This document shows positions 14,690 through 22,312 of a DNA stretch of 26,088 bases, in pieces. The DNA is from DATKMS01 sp041497995 (lineage in GTDB: Bacteria; Desulfobacterota; Binatia; HRBIN30). Where the stretch lies: positions 1 to 26,088 of the forward strand of contig JBGQHM010000053.1 in the NCBI GenBank assembly GCA_041497995.1, in the 5' to 3' direction. The notes beneath the pieces were generated by a model that was not told the DNA's origin, did no database searches, and was given only the letters and a program-made list of their open reading frames with translations. How positions within the stretch are numbered: the stretch's first letter is position 1; each line of letters begins with the position of its first letter. The position numbers and the translations under genes were made by a program.

Positions 14690-15814
14690 TCACGCGTCAT
14701 GAAGCGCGATCTCCAGATCGTTGTCGGCCGGTGGGCGGTCACTGAACGAGTTGACGTAGGCGGCCAGCGCCGCGTCGCCGAGCTCCTCGGCGGTGTAGGC
14801 GAACTGCGCGTCGCCGTCGGCGACCGACGGCCACCAGTCGCGCAACTGCCGCGCCGTTACCTCGGCACGGGCGCGCGGGTAGATGAACGGTTCGGCCATC
14901 AGGACGTCGGCGATCACATTGACGAACGCGTCGGCGGTGAAGTCGCGCGAGAAACCCTGCAGATCCGGTTGCGACGCGATCGACGTGAGGCGCCGGCTGC
15001 GAATGTCCAAGACGCCGGCACGCAACGTCATGATCCGGTAGGCGTGCGGATACCCCGCCAGCGACGCGGTGACGATGTTGTGCAGCCCGTCTTCCTCCTT
15101 CACGTCCTGGATGTGCAGGTGGCCGGTCAACGTGATGCGAACACCGTGCTTGCGCAGGACGGCCTTCACTGCCTCGGCGTTCTCGACGTGGAACCATGAA
15201 AAGGTCGGGTTCACTGCCTCACCGGGGACATGCTCGATGATGCTGTGGTGCAGCATGACGATCGTTTCCCGTCCAGGGTCGCGCTGCTTCGCCAGATCAT
15301 CTTCGAGCCACGCGAGGACATCAGGGGAGATGTAACCGCGATCTTCGTCGGGCTTGGCCGAGCAGATACCGACGAGATGGATGTCTGGTGTCGGATCGCA
15401 GCTGTACGCCGTGCGCTGGGTGTGCGTAAACCCAAAGTCTCCGTAGAGGCGAGGTATGTCTGTCGTACGCACAGGGGTGACCTGCGGGTCCAGATACTCA
15501 GGTGGCCGCAGCCCGGCCGGGCGTGGCTGATCGTGGTTACCCGACACGCAGAACACGGGCTTGCGGAAGCGCGTGAGGATGTCGCGCGCCTTGTCATGGT
15601 TGTATGGCTCGGAATCGCGAGTGAGGTCGCCGGGCACGAGGACGAAGTCCAGCTCCGGCAGCGCATTGATCTCGGCGATCGCCGCTTCGAGCAACTCGAC
15701 GCTGCGATCGTACATCGTCGGTTCCAACGGGATCGGCGGCGCCTGCCAGCCGGTCTCGGGGTTGGCAACGGTGACGTGCGGATCAGAGATGACGGCGAAG
15801 GTCGACACGAGCAT
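14690..15814 (-). CDS. Calcineurin-like metallophosphoesterase with C-terminal extension
   Basis: A 374-residue protein with the full set of binuclear metal motifs: FAVISDPHV (D-x-H), VLVPGDLTRD (GD), CVSGNHDQ (GNHD), MLHHSII (H) and LTGHLHIQD (GHxH). The order and spacing resemble class III phosphodiesterases (CpdA-like, cyclic nucleotide or lipid substrates), but the substrate cannot be read. About 100 residues follow the last motif (after about 270), containing conserved-looking aromatic pieces (DWWPSV, AYVNSFSDRPPADNDLEI) that I cannot assign. No signal peptide is seen, so it is probably cytoplasmic. The ATG at 15814 is preferred over a GTG at 15829 because AGGA lies about 5 nt before it. 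Confidence 0.88.
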   Translation of the reverse strand: MLVSTFAVISDPHVTVANPETGWQAPPIPLEPTMYDRSVELLEAAIAEINALPELDFVLVPGDLTRDSEPYNHDKARDILTRFRKPVFCVSGNHDQPRPAGLRPPEYLDPQVTPVRTTDIPRLYGDFGFTHTQRTAYSCDPTPDIHLVGICSAKPDEDRGYISPDVLAWLEDDLAKQRDPGRETIVMLHHSIIEHVPGEAVNPTFSWFHVENAEAVKAVLRKHGVRITLTGHLHIQDVKEEDGLHNIVTASLAGYPHAYRIMTLRAGVLDIRSRRLTSIASQPDLQGFSRDFTADAFVNVIADVLMAEPFIYPRARAEVTARQLRDWWPSVADGDAQFAYTAEELGDAALAAYVNSFSDRPPADNDLEIALHDA

Positions 15815-15870
15815 GCATCCTGGCGGCACTGGTGGACAGAGTCAACGGCGGCGGGCTCCACAGACACGAA

Positions 15871-15897
15871 CGCCCCGCCAGCGATGCCGGCGGGGCG
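15871..15897 (-). terminator. GC-rich hairpin after the cold-shock gene, likely terminator
   Basis: The arms CGCCCCGCC (15871-15879) and GGCGGGGCG (15889-15897) pair perfectly over 9 bp with a 9-nt loop, 23 nt past the cold-shock stop codon. On the minus strand only a weak TTCGTGT follows, so termination may be partial or factor-assisted. Confidence 0.6.
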
Positions 15898-15920
15898 CTC
15901 TCACAGTCAAGTCAGATCAG

Positions 15921-16121
15921 TTAGATCTTGCTGACGTTACTGGCTTGCGGTCCCTTGCGACCAGGGGTGACATCGAACTGCACCTGCTGGCCTTCTTCGA
16001 GACTCTTGAAGCCGTCACCTGAGATCGAAGAGTAGTGGACGAAGACATCTTCGCCGTTCTCTTGCCGGATGAAGCCGTATCCTTTTTCGGGGTTAAACCA
16101 CTTAACGGTCCCTTGCGCCAT
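15921..16121 (-). CDS. Cold-shock domain protein (CspA family)
   Basis: A 66-residue single cold-shock domain, the usual family length. RNP1 is KGYGFI and RNP2 is VFVHYSSI. The start MAQGTVKWFNPEKGYGF is typical. These small beta-barrels bind single-stranded RNA/DNA and act as RNA chaperones. A strong AAAGGAGG (16136-16129) lies 7 nt before the ATG, consistent with high expression. The gene stands alone with its own candidate promoter, a leader of about 136 nt and a hairpin terminator. The long leader is typical of temperature-controlled csp mRNAs, but no known leader fold can be named here. Confidence 0.97.
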   Translation of the reverse strand: MAQGTVKWFNPEKGYGFIRQENGEDVFVHYSSISGDGFKSLEEGQQVQFDVTPGRKGPQASNVSKI

Positions 16122-16203
16122 GCGCTTCCCTCCTTTGCTCTAGACTCGTCAACCGGGGGCGCTGCATGTCCAGGGACGCGTGCTGCGTTGCCTAACCAAA
16201 TGC

Positions 16204-16219
16204 CCACGAAACCTCGTGG
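16204..16219 (-). other. Small hairpin flanked by GTTAGGC repeats in the csp leader
   Basis: CCACGA and TCGTGG pair around a 4-nt loop. On the minus strand GTTAGGC occurs directly on one side (16224-16218) and again about 20 nt further (near 16196-16190). This lies in the predicted 5' leader of the cold-shock mRNA. A role in temperature control is only a guess. Confidence 0.35.
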
Positions 16220-16263
16220 CCTAACAAGACGTTTGCCGAACCTGCCGGTATAACTGGCCGGGT

Positions 16264-16292
16264 TCTATAGCGAAGGCTAATGCTCGCTGCAA
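16264..16292 (-). promoter_or_regulatory. Candidate promoter of the cold-shock gene
   Basis: On the minus strand TTGCAG (16292-16287) and TATAGA (16269-16264) are separated by 17 nt. The matches are moderate (3 of 6 and 4 of 6), but spacing and position fit a single-gene unit with a leader of about 136 nt. Confidence 0.4.
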
Positions 16293-16344
16293 GCGGAATC
16301 TTATGGCGGCACACCCGGCCGCTCCGAACCCTAGTTGCTACGCT

Positions 16345-16369
16345 CGCAGAGCAAGCGCGCAGAGCAAGC
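16345..16369. repeat. Tandem 12-bp repeat upstream of the rnj promoter
   Basis: CGCAGAGCAAGC occurs at 16345-16356 and again at 16358-16369 (period 13). The second copy ends 5 nt before the -35 box of the rnj promoter. The core GCAGA recurs in inverted orientation in the promoter spacer (GCAGACTCTGC, 16383-16393). It could be a binding site for a transcription factor. Confidence 0.7.
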
Positions 16370-16374
16370 TCGCG

Positions 16375-16404
16375 TTGACTCGGCAGACTCTGCGCGGCTA
16401 TCAT
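16375..16404 (+). promoter_or_regulatory. Sigma70-type promoter for rnj-ftsK-lolA-yajQ
   Basis: TTGACT (16375-16380) and TATCAT (16399-16404), each 5 of 6 to consensus, are separated by 18 nt. Transcription would start near 16411 and give a leader of about 97 nt before the TTG start at 16508. The spacer holds the palindrome GCAGA-C-TCTGC. Confidence 0.6.
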
Positions 16405-16462
16405 CCGCGCGTGCTGTGCGGTGCTGCGGAGGCTGAGGTCCATGGTTGGACGTTCCGATCCT

Positions 16463-16485
16463 TCCCCAATGGGGACCTTCTCCCC
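16463..16485 (+). other. Mutually exclusive hairpins in the rnj leader
   Basis: TCCCC (16463-16467), GGGGA (16471-16475) and TCCCC (16481-16485) allow the middle arm to pair with either flank, with a 3-nt or a 5-nt loop. This lies 12 nt before the ribosome-binding site. The stems are short (5 bp), so the switch idea is weak. Confidence 0.3.
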
Positions 16486-16496
16486 GTGAACCAGAT

Positions 16497-16501
16497 GAGG
16501 T
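16497..16501 (+). promoter_or_regulatory. Ribosome-binding site fixing the TTG start of rnj
   Basis: GAGGT lies 6 nt before the TTG at 16508. No ATG or GTG in the same frame fits the conserved N-terminus better, so this site supports an unusual TTG start. Confidence 0.65.
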
Positions 16502-16507
16502 CGATCA

Positions 16508-18178
16508 TTGTCCGGCGCCAACGGTAGTGGCTTGCTCCGCGTGATCCCGCTGGGCGGGCTCGGTGAGATCGGCCTCAATTGCCTCGTGCTCGAATACGGC
16601 GACGCGGCGATCGCCATCGACTGCGGCCTCATGTTCCCCGAGCTGCACATGCTGGGGATCGACCTGGTCATCCCGGATCTCACCTACTTACAGCGCCTCG
16701 GGGACCGCTTCCTCGGCTTTGTCATCACGCACGGACACGAAGACCACGTCGGCGCGCTGCCATACATCCTGCGCGATCTGCCGGCGCCGGTGTACGCCAC
16801 GCCGATGGCGGCGGGGCTGCTCACGGAGAAGCTGCGCGAGCACAACCTGCTCGACTCGACGCGGCTCACCGTAGTGCGACCGCGGCAGACGTGGGAGATG
16901 GGGCCGTTCACCATCGAGACCGTGCACATGACGCACTCGATTGTGGACGCCGTGGCGCTCGCCATCCGCACGCCGGTCGGCACGGTCATCCACAGCGGCG
17001 ACTTCAAGCTCGATCAGACCCCGATCGATGGGGCGGCCTCCGATCTGCAACGCCTGGCGGACTATGCCGCCAACGGTGTCCTTCTGCTGTTGTCCGACTC
17101 CACCAACTCGGAACGCGAGGGGTACACCCCCTCCGAGCGCACGGTGCGTGGCGATCTCGACCGCATCTTCAGTGAGGCACCTGGCAAGATCTTTTTCTCG
17201 ACGTTCTCGTCGCATGTGCACCGCCTGACGCAGGTGCTGCAGCTCTCGCAGCGCCACGGGCGCCGGGTGGTAACGGTCGGTCGCAGCATGCACAACAGCC
17301 TCAAGATCGCCTCGCAGCTTGGTTACCTGGAGTGCCCTCCTGCGTTGTTCGCCGACGTCAGCGAGCTGCGCCAGCTCAATCCGCAGGAGGTGACGCTGCT
17401 GATCACCGGCAGCCAAGGCGAGCCGCTGTCGGCGCTCATCCGCATCGCGGTCGGCGATCACGGCCAGGTGCGCATGGAACCCGACGACGACGTGATCCTC
17501 TCATCGCGCATCATCCCGGGCAACGAGAAGTCGATCAGCAATATGATCAACCACTTCTGCCGGCGCGGCGCACGCGTGCACCACGCGGGCACCGACCACG
17601 TGCACGTCTCCGGCCACGCGAGCCAAGAGGAGCTGAAGCTGCTGCTCCGCATCGTGCGGCCGCGCTACTTCGTGCCCGTCCACGGTGAGTACCGGCACCT
17701 CGTGCGCCACCGCGGCCTGGCGCAGTCGGTCGGGATGACGCCGGAGTCAACGTTCCTGCTGGAAGACGGTAACGTTCTGGAGATCGACGCTGGCGGCGCG
17801 CGCGTCGCCGAGCCTGTGCACGCCGGGCGGGTCTTCGTTGATGGCAAAGGGATCGGCGACGTCGAAGACGTCGTACTGCGCGACCGGCGACATCTGTCGT
17901 CCGACGGCCTGGTGCTCGCCATCCTTGGCATCGACCAACAGAGTGGAGAGATCATCTCGGGGCCGGATCTCGTGTCGCGCGGCTTCATCGAGGAGGACGG
18001 TCAGGACTATCTGGAACGTGCCAAAGCGGTCGTGCTCGAGACCTTGAAGCAGATCACGCCCGAGTCGCGCGCCGATTCGATGGAAGTCAAAGAGGAGGTA
18101 CGCAAGGCGCTGAAACGCTTCTTCGCGCGCACCTTGGAACGGCGACCGGTGATCGTGCCGTTCATCATGGAAATGTAA
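16508..18178 (+). CDS. rnj: Ribonuclease J (metallo-beta-lactamase / beta-CASP RNase)
   Basis: A 556-residue enzyme of usual RNase J length. The metallo-beta-lactamase core has HGHEDH at residues 75-80, the later His in MTHSIVDA and the Asp in HSGDFKLDQTP. The beta-CASP part shows LSDSTNSEREGYT, GRSMHNSLKIA and ITGSQGEPLSAL, followed by HVSGHAS and VPVHGEYRHL. The last ca. 110 residues form the C-terminal domain. RNase J is a 5'-3' exonuclease and endonuclease in mRNA decay and rRNA maturation. Translation starts at a TTG at 16508 (MSGANGSGLLRVIPLGG) preceded by GAGGT. It is first in a tight cluster, with ftsK following after 13 nt. A leader hairpin and upstream tandem repeat may regulate it. 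Confidence 0.96.
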   Translation: MSGANGSGLLRVIPLGGLGEIGLNCLVLEYGDAAIAIDCGLMFPELHMLGIDLVIPDLTYLQRLGDRFLGFVITHGHEDHVGALPYILRDLPAPVYATPMAAGLLTEKLREHNLLDSTRLTVVRPRQTWEMGPFTIETVHMTHSIVDAVALAIRTPVGTVIHSGDFKLDQTPIDGAASDLQRLADYAANGVLLLLSDSTNSEREGYTPSERTVRGDLDRIFSEAPGKIFFSTFSSHVHRLTQVLQLSQRHGRRVVTVGRSMHNSLKIASQLGYLECPPALFADVSELRQLNPQEVTLLITGSQGEPLSALIRIAVGDHGQVRMEPDDDVILSSRIIPGNEKSISNMINHFCRRGARVHHAGTDHVHVSGHASQEELKLLLRIVRPRYFVPVHGEYRHLVRHRGLAQSVGMTPESTFLLEDGNVLEIDAGGARVAEPVHAGRVFVDGKGIGDVEDVVLRDRRHLSSDGLVLAILGIDQQSGEIISGPDLVSRGFIEEDGQDYLERAKAVVLETLKQITPESRADSMEVKEEVRKALKRFFARTLERRPVIVPFIMEM

Positions 18179-18191
18179 TTGGAGAGGTGAC

Positions 18192-20423
18192 GTGGCACGC
18201 ACTCGAGCGGCAACCAAGCCGGCAGCCAAAGAGCCGGACGAGCGGGAAGCCTCGCAGCTGCTGAACGAGGTGGCCGGCCTGATCACTCTGGCGGCGGCGG
18301 TCTTCGCACTGGTCAGCTTTGTCTCCTTCCAGCCTGGAGAGACGGGCACCAATCTCGGTGGCCCTGTGGGGCATGGGCTGTCGAGCGTGTTGATGCAGGC
18401 CTTCGGCTTGGCCGTGTTTCTGCTGCCGGTCCTGCTGGCCATGCTGGGGGTACAGCTCTTTCGTGCGCGGCTCGACGACATTTCCGCGGCCCGTGCGATG
18501 GCGTCGCTGACGCTGCTCCTCAGCCTGGCTGTCCTGCTCGGACTCATCCGGCAACACAGCGACGTGGTCCACGCGGGCGGCTGGTTCGGTGGCTTCATCA
18601 GCACGTTGCTGCGCGACGCGTGCGGTACGCTGGGCGCGTCGGTGATTACGGCCGTTCTGCTGTTGCTCGCGGTGATGTTCACCACCGGCTCGTCGTTGCG
18701 CAGCGGTGCGAGCACGGTCGCCACCACCACTCGGCAGCGCGTCACGACCTGGCGCGTGCGGCGCGCCGCGAAGCCGGCCGCCGAGCATACGCCGCTGAAT
18801 CGCAAGCGTGATGCGGCGTCCCTGGGATCGGGACCGGTCATTGTTCTCAGCGAGGACGCCGCTATCGGCGAGGGGAAGAAACCGCGTCGCCAGGTCGCGC
18901 AGCCGGTGCTGCCGTTCGCCGGCGGCTATCAGACGCCGACGCTGGATCTGCTGGACACGCCGCGCCACGCGGTTGTCCGCGTGGACGAAGAGGCACTGCG
19001 CAAGAGCTCCGAGATCCTCGAGGCGAAGCTGGCGAATTTCGGCATCGAGGGAAAAGTCGTCGCGGTCCGTCCGGGGCCGGTGATCACGACGTTCGAGATC
19101 GAGCCCGCCCCGGGCGTGAAGGTCAACCGCATCGTCACCCTGCAGGACGATCTCGCCATGGCTCTACGCGCCGTCGGCGTACGCATCCTGGCACCGGTGC
19201 CGGGGAAGGCGGTCGTCGGCATCGAAGTCGCGAACACCAAGCGCGAGCAGATCTTCCTCAAAGAGATTTTGGAGAGCGATCCGTTTGCGGAGGCGCAATC
19301 GACATTGACGCTCGCCTTGGGCAAGGATAGCTCCGGGTATCCGGTGGTCGCCGATCTGGCGCGCATGCCGCATCTGCTGCTGGCAGGCGCGACCGGAACG
19401 GGCAAGTCGGTGTCGCTCAACGCAATGATCATGAGCATCCTCTTCAAGTCGTCGCCGCGCGACGTACGCTTTGTGATGATCGATCTGAAGATGCTCGAGC
19501 TGTCGCTGTACGAGGAGATGCCCCATCTGCTCGTGCCGGTGGTGACGGACCCGAAGAAGGCCGTGGTCGTGCTGAAGAACCTCGTCGAGCAGATGGATCA
19601 GCGCTATCGGCTGCTCAAGGAGAAGGGCGTCCGCAACATCGACAGCTACAACCGGCTGATGGAACATGACGAGGACGAGCGACGTGCCGGGGTCATCGAG
19701 CTGACTCACGTGCTCGAAGACGAAGAGGACGAGGTCGTGCAGACGCCTGCCGATGGACTGCGGCACGAGCGTCTGCCGAAGATCGTGGTCATCATCGATG
19801 AGCTGGCGGATTTGATGATGACGGTTGGTCGTGACGTCGAGGAGCCGATCACGCGCTTGGCGCAGAAGGCACGTGCCTGCGGCATGCACTTGATTCTGGC
19901 GACGCAGCGCCCGTCGGTCGACGTCATCACCGGCCTCATCAAGGCGAACTTCCCTGCACGCATCTCGTGCCAGGTGACCGCACGCGTCGACTCGCGCACG
20001 ATCCTCGACTGCATCGGCGCCGAGCGTCTGTTGGGCCACGGCGACATGCTCTTCCTGCCACCCGGGACGGCGAAGGTGCAGCGTCTGCACGGTGCCTTCG
20101 TGTCCGAGGCCGAGATTCGCAAAGTGACCGACTTCGCGAAGCGGCAGGCACGGCCGAACTACGCGCTCGATCTGCTAGAGGATGATTCCGAAGACGAGGA
20201 CGGCGCGATGGTGGACGACGGCTACGACGACGTGATGTACGACCAGGCCGTCCGCTTGGTCACCGAGAGCCGGCAAGCGTCCATCTCCTGGGTGCAGCGT
20301 CGGCTGCGCGTCGGCTACAATCGCGCCGCGCGAATGATCGAGCGCATGGAACGCGAAGGCGTGGTGACCACCAGCGAGAACGGCCGTCCACGCGAGGTCA
20401 TTGCGCGGCACATCGAGGAATAG
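18192..20423 (+). CDS. ftsK: DNA translocase FtsK/SpoIIIE
   Basis: A 743-residue septal DNA pump that clears chromosome dimers or trapped DNA at division. The N-terminus has about four membrane helices between residues 28 and 163, followed by a short, poorly conserved linker (about 165-250) in place of the very long linker of E. coli FtsK, so the size is SpoIIIE-like. The motor has Walker A GATGTGKS at 399-406 and Walker B VVIIDELADLMM at about 534-545. The insert with two Glu/Asp-rich runs (about 490-520) is also seen in homologues. The C-terminal gamma winged helix (about 680-740, ISWVQRRLRVGYNRAARMIE) would read polar KOPS-like sequences. The GTG at 18192 follows GGAGAGG. Stop and lolA start are 2 nt apart. 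Confidence 0.97.
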   Translation: MARTRAATKPAAKEPDEREASQLLNEVAGLITLAAAVFALVSFVSFQPGETGTNLGGPVGHGLSSVLMQAFGLAVFLLPVLLAMLGVQLFRARLDDISAARAMASLTLLLSLAVLLGLIRQHSDVVHAGGWFGGFISTLLRDACGTLGASVITAVLLLLAVMFTTGSSLRSGASTVATTTRQRVTTWRVRRAAKPAAEHTPLNRKRDAASLGSGPVIVLSEDAAIGEGKKPRRQVAQPVLPFAGGYQTPTLDLLDTPRHAVVRVDEEALRKSSEILEAKLANFGIEGKVVAVRPGPVITTFEIEPAPGVKVNRIVTLQDDLAMALRAVGVRILAPVPGKAVVGIEVANTKREQIFLKEILESDPFAEAQSTLTLALGKDSSGYPVVADLARMPHLLLAGATGTGKSVSLNAMIMSILFKSSPRDVRFVMIDLKMLELSLYEEMPHLLVPVVTDPKKAVVVLKNLVEQMDQRYRLLKEKGVRNIDSYNRLMEHDEDERRAGVIELTHVLEDEEDEVVQTPADGLRHERLPKIVVIIDELADLMMTVGRDVEEPITRLAQKARACGMHLILATQRPSVDVITGLIKANFPARISCQVTARVDSRTILDCIGAERLLGHGDMLFLPPGTAKVQRLHGAFVSEAEIRKVTDFAKRQARPNYALDLLEDDSEDEDGAMVDDGYDDVMYDQAVRLVTESRQASISWVQRRLRVGYNRAARMIERMEREGVVTTSENGRPREVIARHIEE

Positions 20424-20425
20424 CG

Positions 20426-21088
20426 ATGATGTTCCGCGTGTGGATATGCGCCGTCCTGGCGGCGGTCGTACCACGCGTGAGTCTGGCGGCTTCGGACCTC
20501 GACGGGCTCGTGCACAAGGTGCAAGAGCGCTACGACGCAACGCGCGACTTCACTGCCGACGTCACACAGGAAATGACCATCGCCAGCCTTGGTAAGACGA
20601 CGACAGCGCATGGCACGGTGGCGTTCAAACGCCCCGGCAAGATGCGCTGGGACCTGAGCCAGGGTGATGAACAGGTCATCATCGCTGACGGCGAGACGTT
20701 GTGGTTGTATCAGCCGGGTGAGAAGCAGGTGCTCAAGGCGCCGTTCGACGCGGCGTTTCGTGCCACCACGCCGATTTCGTTCCTCACCGGTGTGGGCAAG
20801 ATCGCGCAGGACTTTGAAGTCAGCCTGGACTCTGAGGACGACAAGGGCAGCGCGGAAATGCACCTCATGCTCACGCCGCGGCGCGACAACACGAGTGTCG
20901 GCAAGCTGCGGCTCACCGTGGCACGTGACAGTGGCGAGATCCGCGGCGCGGAAATTCACGACCCGCTCGGCAACGTCAGCCGTTTGCGTTTCGATCACAT
21001 CAAACGCAACGTTGGCCTCAAGGATGACCAGTTCGCATTTCAAGTCCCACCCGGCGTCGATGTGATTAGCGCGCCGATCGGGCAGTGA
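20426..21088 (+). CDS. lolA: Outer-membrane lipoprotein carrier protein LolA
   Basis: A 220-residue periplasmic chaperone that takes lipoproteins from the LolCDE complex to the outer membrane. A signal peptide (about 1-21, ending SLAA) precedes the half-barrel: LVHKVQERYDATRDFTADVTQ, GTVAFKRPGKMRWDL, IIADGETLWLYQPGEKQV, PISFLTGVGKI. These are standard LolA segments, including the 'K.P.KMRW' and 'DG..LW.Y.P' motifs. It follows ftsK after only 2 nt, an order also known from Proteobacteria. The several lipobox proteins in this window (for example the Wza-like exporter and the TPR-like lipoprotein) would be clients. Length is slightly above the E. coli protein (about 203). Confidence 0.93.
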   Translation: MMFRVWICAVLAAVVPRVSLAASDLDGLVHKVQERYDATRDFTADVTQEMTIASLGKTTTAHGTVAFKRPGKMRWDLSQGDEQVIIADGETLWLYQPGEKQVLKAPFDAAFRATTPISFLTGVGKIAQDFEVSLDSEDDKGSAEMHLMLTPRRDNTSVGKLRLTVARDSGEIRGAEIHDPLGNVSRLRFDHIKRNVGLKDDQFAFQVPPGVDVISAPIGQ

Positions 21089-21097
21089 GGGGTCGCC

Positions 21098-21583
21098 ATG
21101 CCTTCGTTCGACGTGGTGTCAGAGGTCGACCCGCAGGAGGTCGACAACGCCATCAATCAAACCCGCAAGGAGATCGGTCAGCGCTACGACTTCAAGGGCA
21201 CGAAGACGAGCATCGACCTCGACAAGGACGGGGTTCACATCGTGTCTGACGACGACTTCAAAGTGAAGGCCGTCGTTGACGTCCTGCAATCGAAGTTCGT
21301 GCGGCGTGGGATTTCACTGAAGGCGCTGGTGTACGGCAAGATCGAGCCCGCCGCCGGCGCCCTCGCCAAGCAAACGATCACCGTTCAGCAGGGGATCGAT
21401 GCCGACCATGCGCGCCAGATCGTCAAGCTGGTGAAGGACGCCAAGCTCAAGGTGCAGGTGCAGATCCAGGGCGATCAGCTGCGGGTCAGCGGGAAGAAGC
21501 GCGACGACCTGCAGGCAGTGATCCAATTGCTGAAAGGGCAGGAACTCGATCTGCCTCTGCAGTTCAGCAATTTTCGCGATTAA
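21098..21583 (+). CDS. yajQ: YajQ-family nucleotide-binding protein
   Basis: A 161-residue cytoplasmic protein of normal family length. It starts MPSFDVVSEVDPQEVDNAIN and contains RYDFKGTK and DFKVKAVVDVLQSKF, then a second alpha/beta unit ending LKGQELDLPLQFSNFRD, which is close to the family consensus. YajQ proteins have two ferredoxin-like domains, and some bind cyclic di-GMP and act with transcription factors. No partner is visible here. It is the last gene of the rnj-ftsK-lolA cluster, 9 nt after lolA. A polysaccharide operon in the same region would fit c-di-GMP-linked control, but that link is only inference. Confidence 0.96.
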   Translation: MPSFDVVSEVDPQEVDNAINQTRKEIGQRYDFKGTKTSIDLDKDGVHIVSDDDFKVKAVVDVLQSKFVRRGISLKALVYGKIEPAAGALAKQTITVQQGIDADHARQIVKLVKDAKLKVQVQIQGDQLRVSGKKRDDLQAVIQLLKGQELDLPLQFSNFRD

Positions 21584-21668
21584 GGCCTGCGGCCGGCGTC
21601 TGTTCTATGGTCCGCTCCCGTTGGTCGCTGCAGACTGCTCAAGTCCGATAGGCTGCTAGCAGTGACTT

Positions 21669-21699
21669 GGTCACGGGGCGCACGTGGCGCCCCGTGACC
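21669..21699. terminator. Perfect 13-bp hairpin between convergent genes
   Basis: GGTCACGGGGCGC (21669-21681) pairs completely with 21687-21699 around a 5-nt loop. It lies between the yajQ stop and the convergent nuclease-like gene, which ends at 21711, so it can serve both. No T-tract follows on either strand, so it may be a transcript-end hairpin, not a classical terminator. Confidence 0.6.
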
Positions 21700-21710
21700 G
21701 CGCGTCCGCC

Positions 21711-22172
21711 TCACGCGACTTGCGAGCGCGATTCGGTCTCACCGTGCAGCGTTGCGAAGATGCTCCAGCGGTTGCGATACCCGGCATAGCGGCCGCGGTA
21801 CGCCTTGCCGGCACCGTGCAAGCTGAACGTGGGACCGGTGATCGCGCTCGAGGGGATGATAAACGTCTCGTCCGCGGCACGCCGGTGCTTGGCGACGCAT
21901 ACGAAGACGTCGCAGTACTTGCGTTCCCAACGCCCGTGGCGGTGGAAGTTGAAATTCCAGCTGCGGTAGTCATACGCGTAGCGCCGACCGTTGACCTTCA
22001 CGGTATGCGCGTAGCGTCCGGGGAAGGCAACGCGCAAAGCAACGCGCAACTCCCCGTTGATCAGCAGATCGAATTTTCCGTTGCGTGGAGCTTCCTCCAC
22101 AAAGAGACCCATGCGCCGCAGGCGACTGGCGGCTGCCGTGCGCGCTGCTTGATGCTTGACCTGACGATTCAT
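21711..22172 (-). CDS. PD-(D/E)XK-like protein with altered active-site motif
   Basis: A 153-residue protein from the ATG at 22172 (AGGGG about 12 nt before it). The pattern is that of small PD-(D/E)XK nucleases: a basic helix (NRQVKHQAARTAAASRLRRMG), then FDLLING with Asp35 followed by a strand where the family usually has E-x-K. Here the strand reads VALRVA (Ala45, Arg47). Further elements are WNFNF, YCDVFVCVA and FIIPSSAI, typical of the family core 'w.Fn...DfyvlV..iiPs'. The role is unknown; with these changes a metal-dependent cut looks doubtful. Neighbouring genes give no hint of a restriction system. An upstream extension to 22250 has no supporting features. The product is predicted soluble and basic. 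Confidence 0.6.
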   Translation of the reverse strand: MNRQVKHQAARTAAASRLRRMGLFVEEAPRNGKFDLLINGELRVALRVAFPGRYAHTVKVNGRRYAYDYRSWNFNFHRHGRWERKYCDVFVCVAKHRRAADETFIIPSSAITGPTFSLHGAGKAYRGRYAGYRNRWSIFATLHGETESRSQVA

Positions 22173-22312
22173 GCACACTAGCCCCTGCAGGGTGACCGCC
22201 AAGCTGTCTTGACTGCCACATCCCGCCCCAAGATTTTCAGCACCCCACAACAGGGATCAGAGGCTATGACCGGACTATATCGTCGGTCACTCGGTATCGC
22301 AATAAAAAACTT

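Noticed and set aside
16688..17461. Minus-strand frame of 257 codons opposite rnj
   Set aside because: Antisense to catalytic motifs of RNase J; no domain seen.
19164..20090. Minus-strand frame of 308 codons opposite ftsK
   Set aside because: Shadow of the FtsK motor domain; His/Gln/Arg-rich with no recognisable fold.
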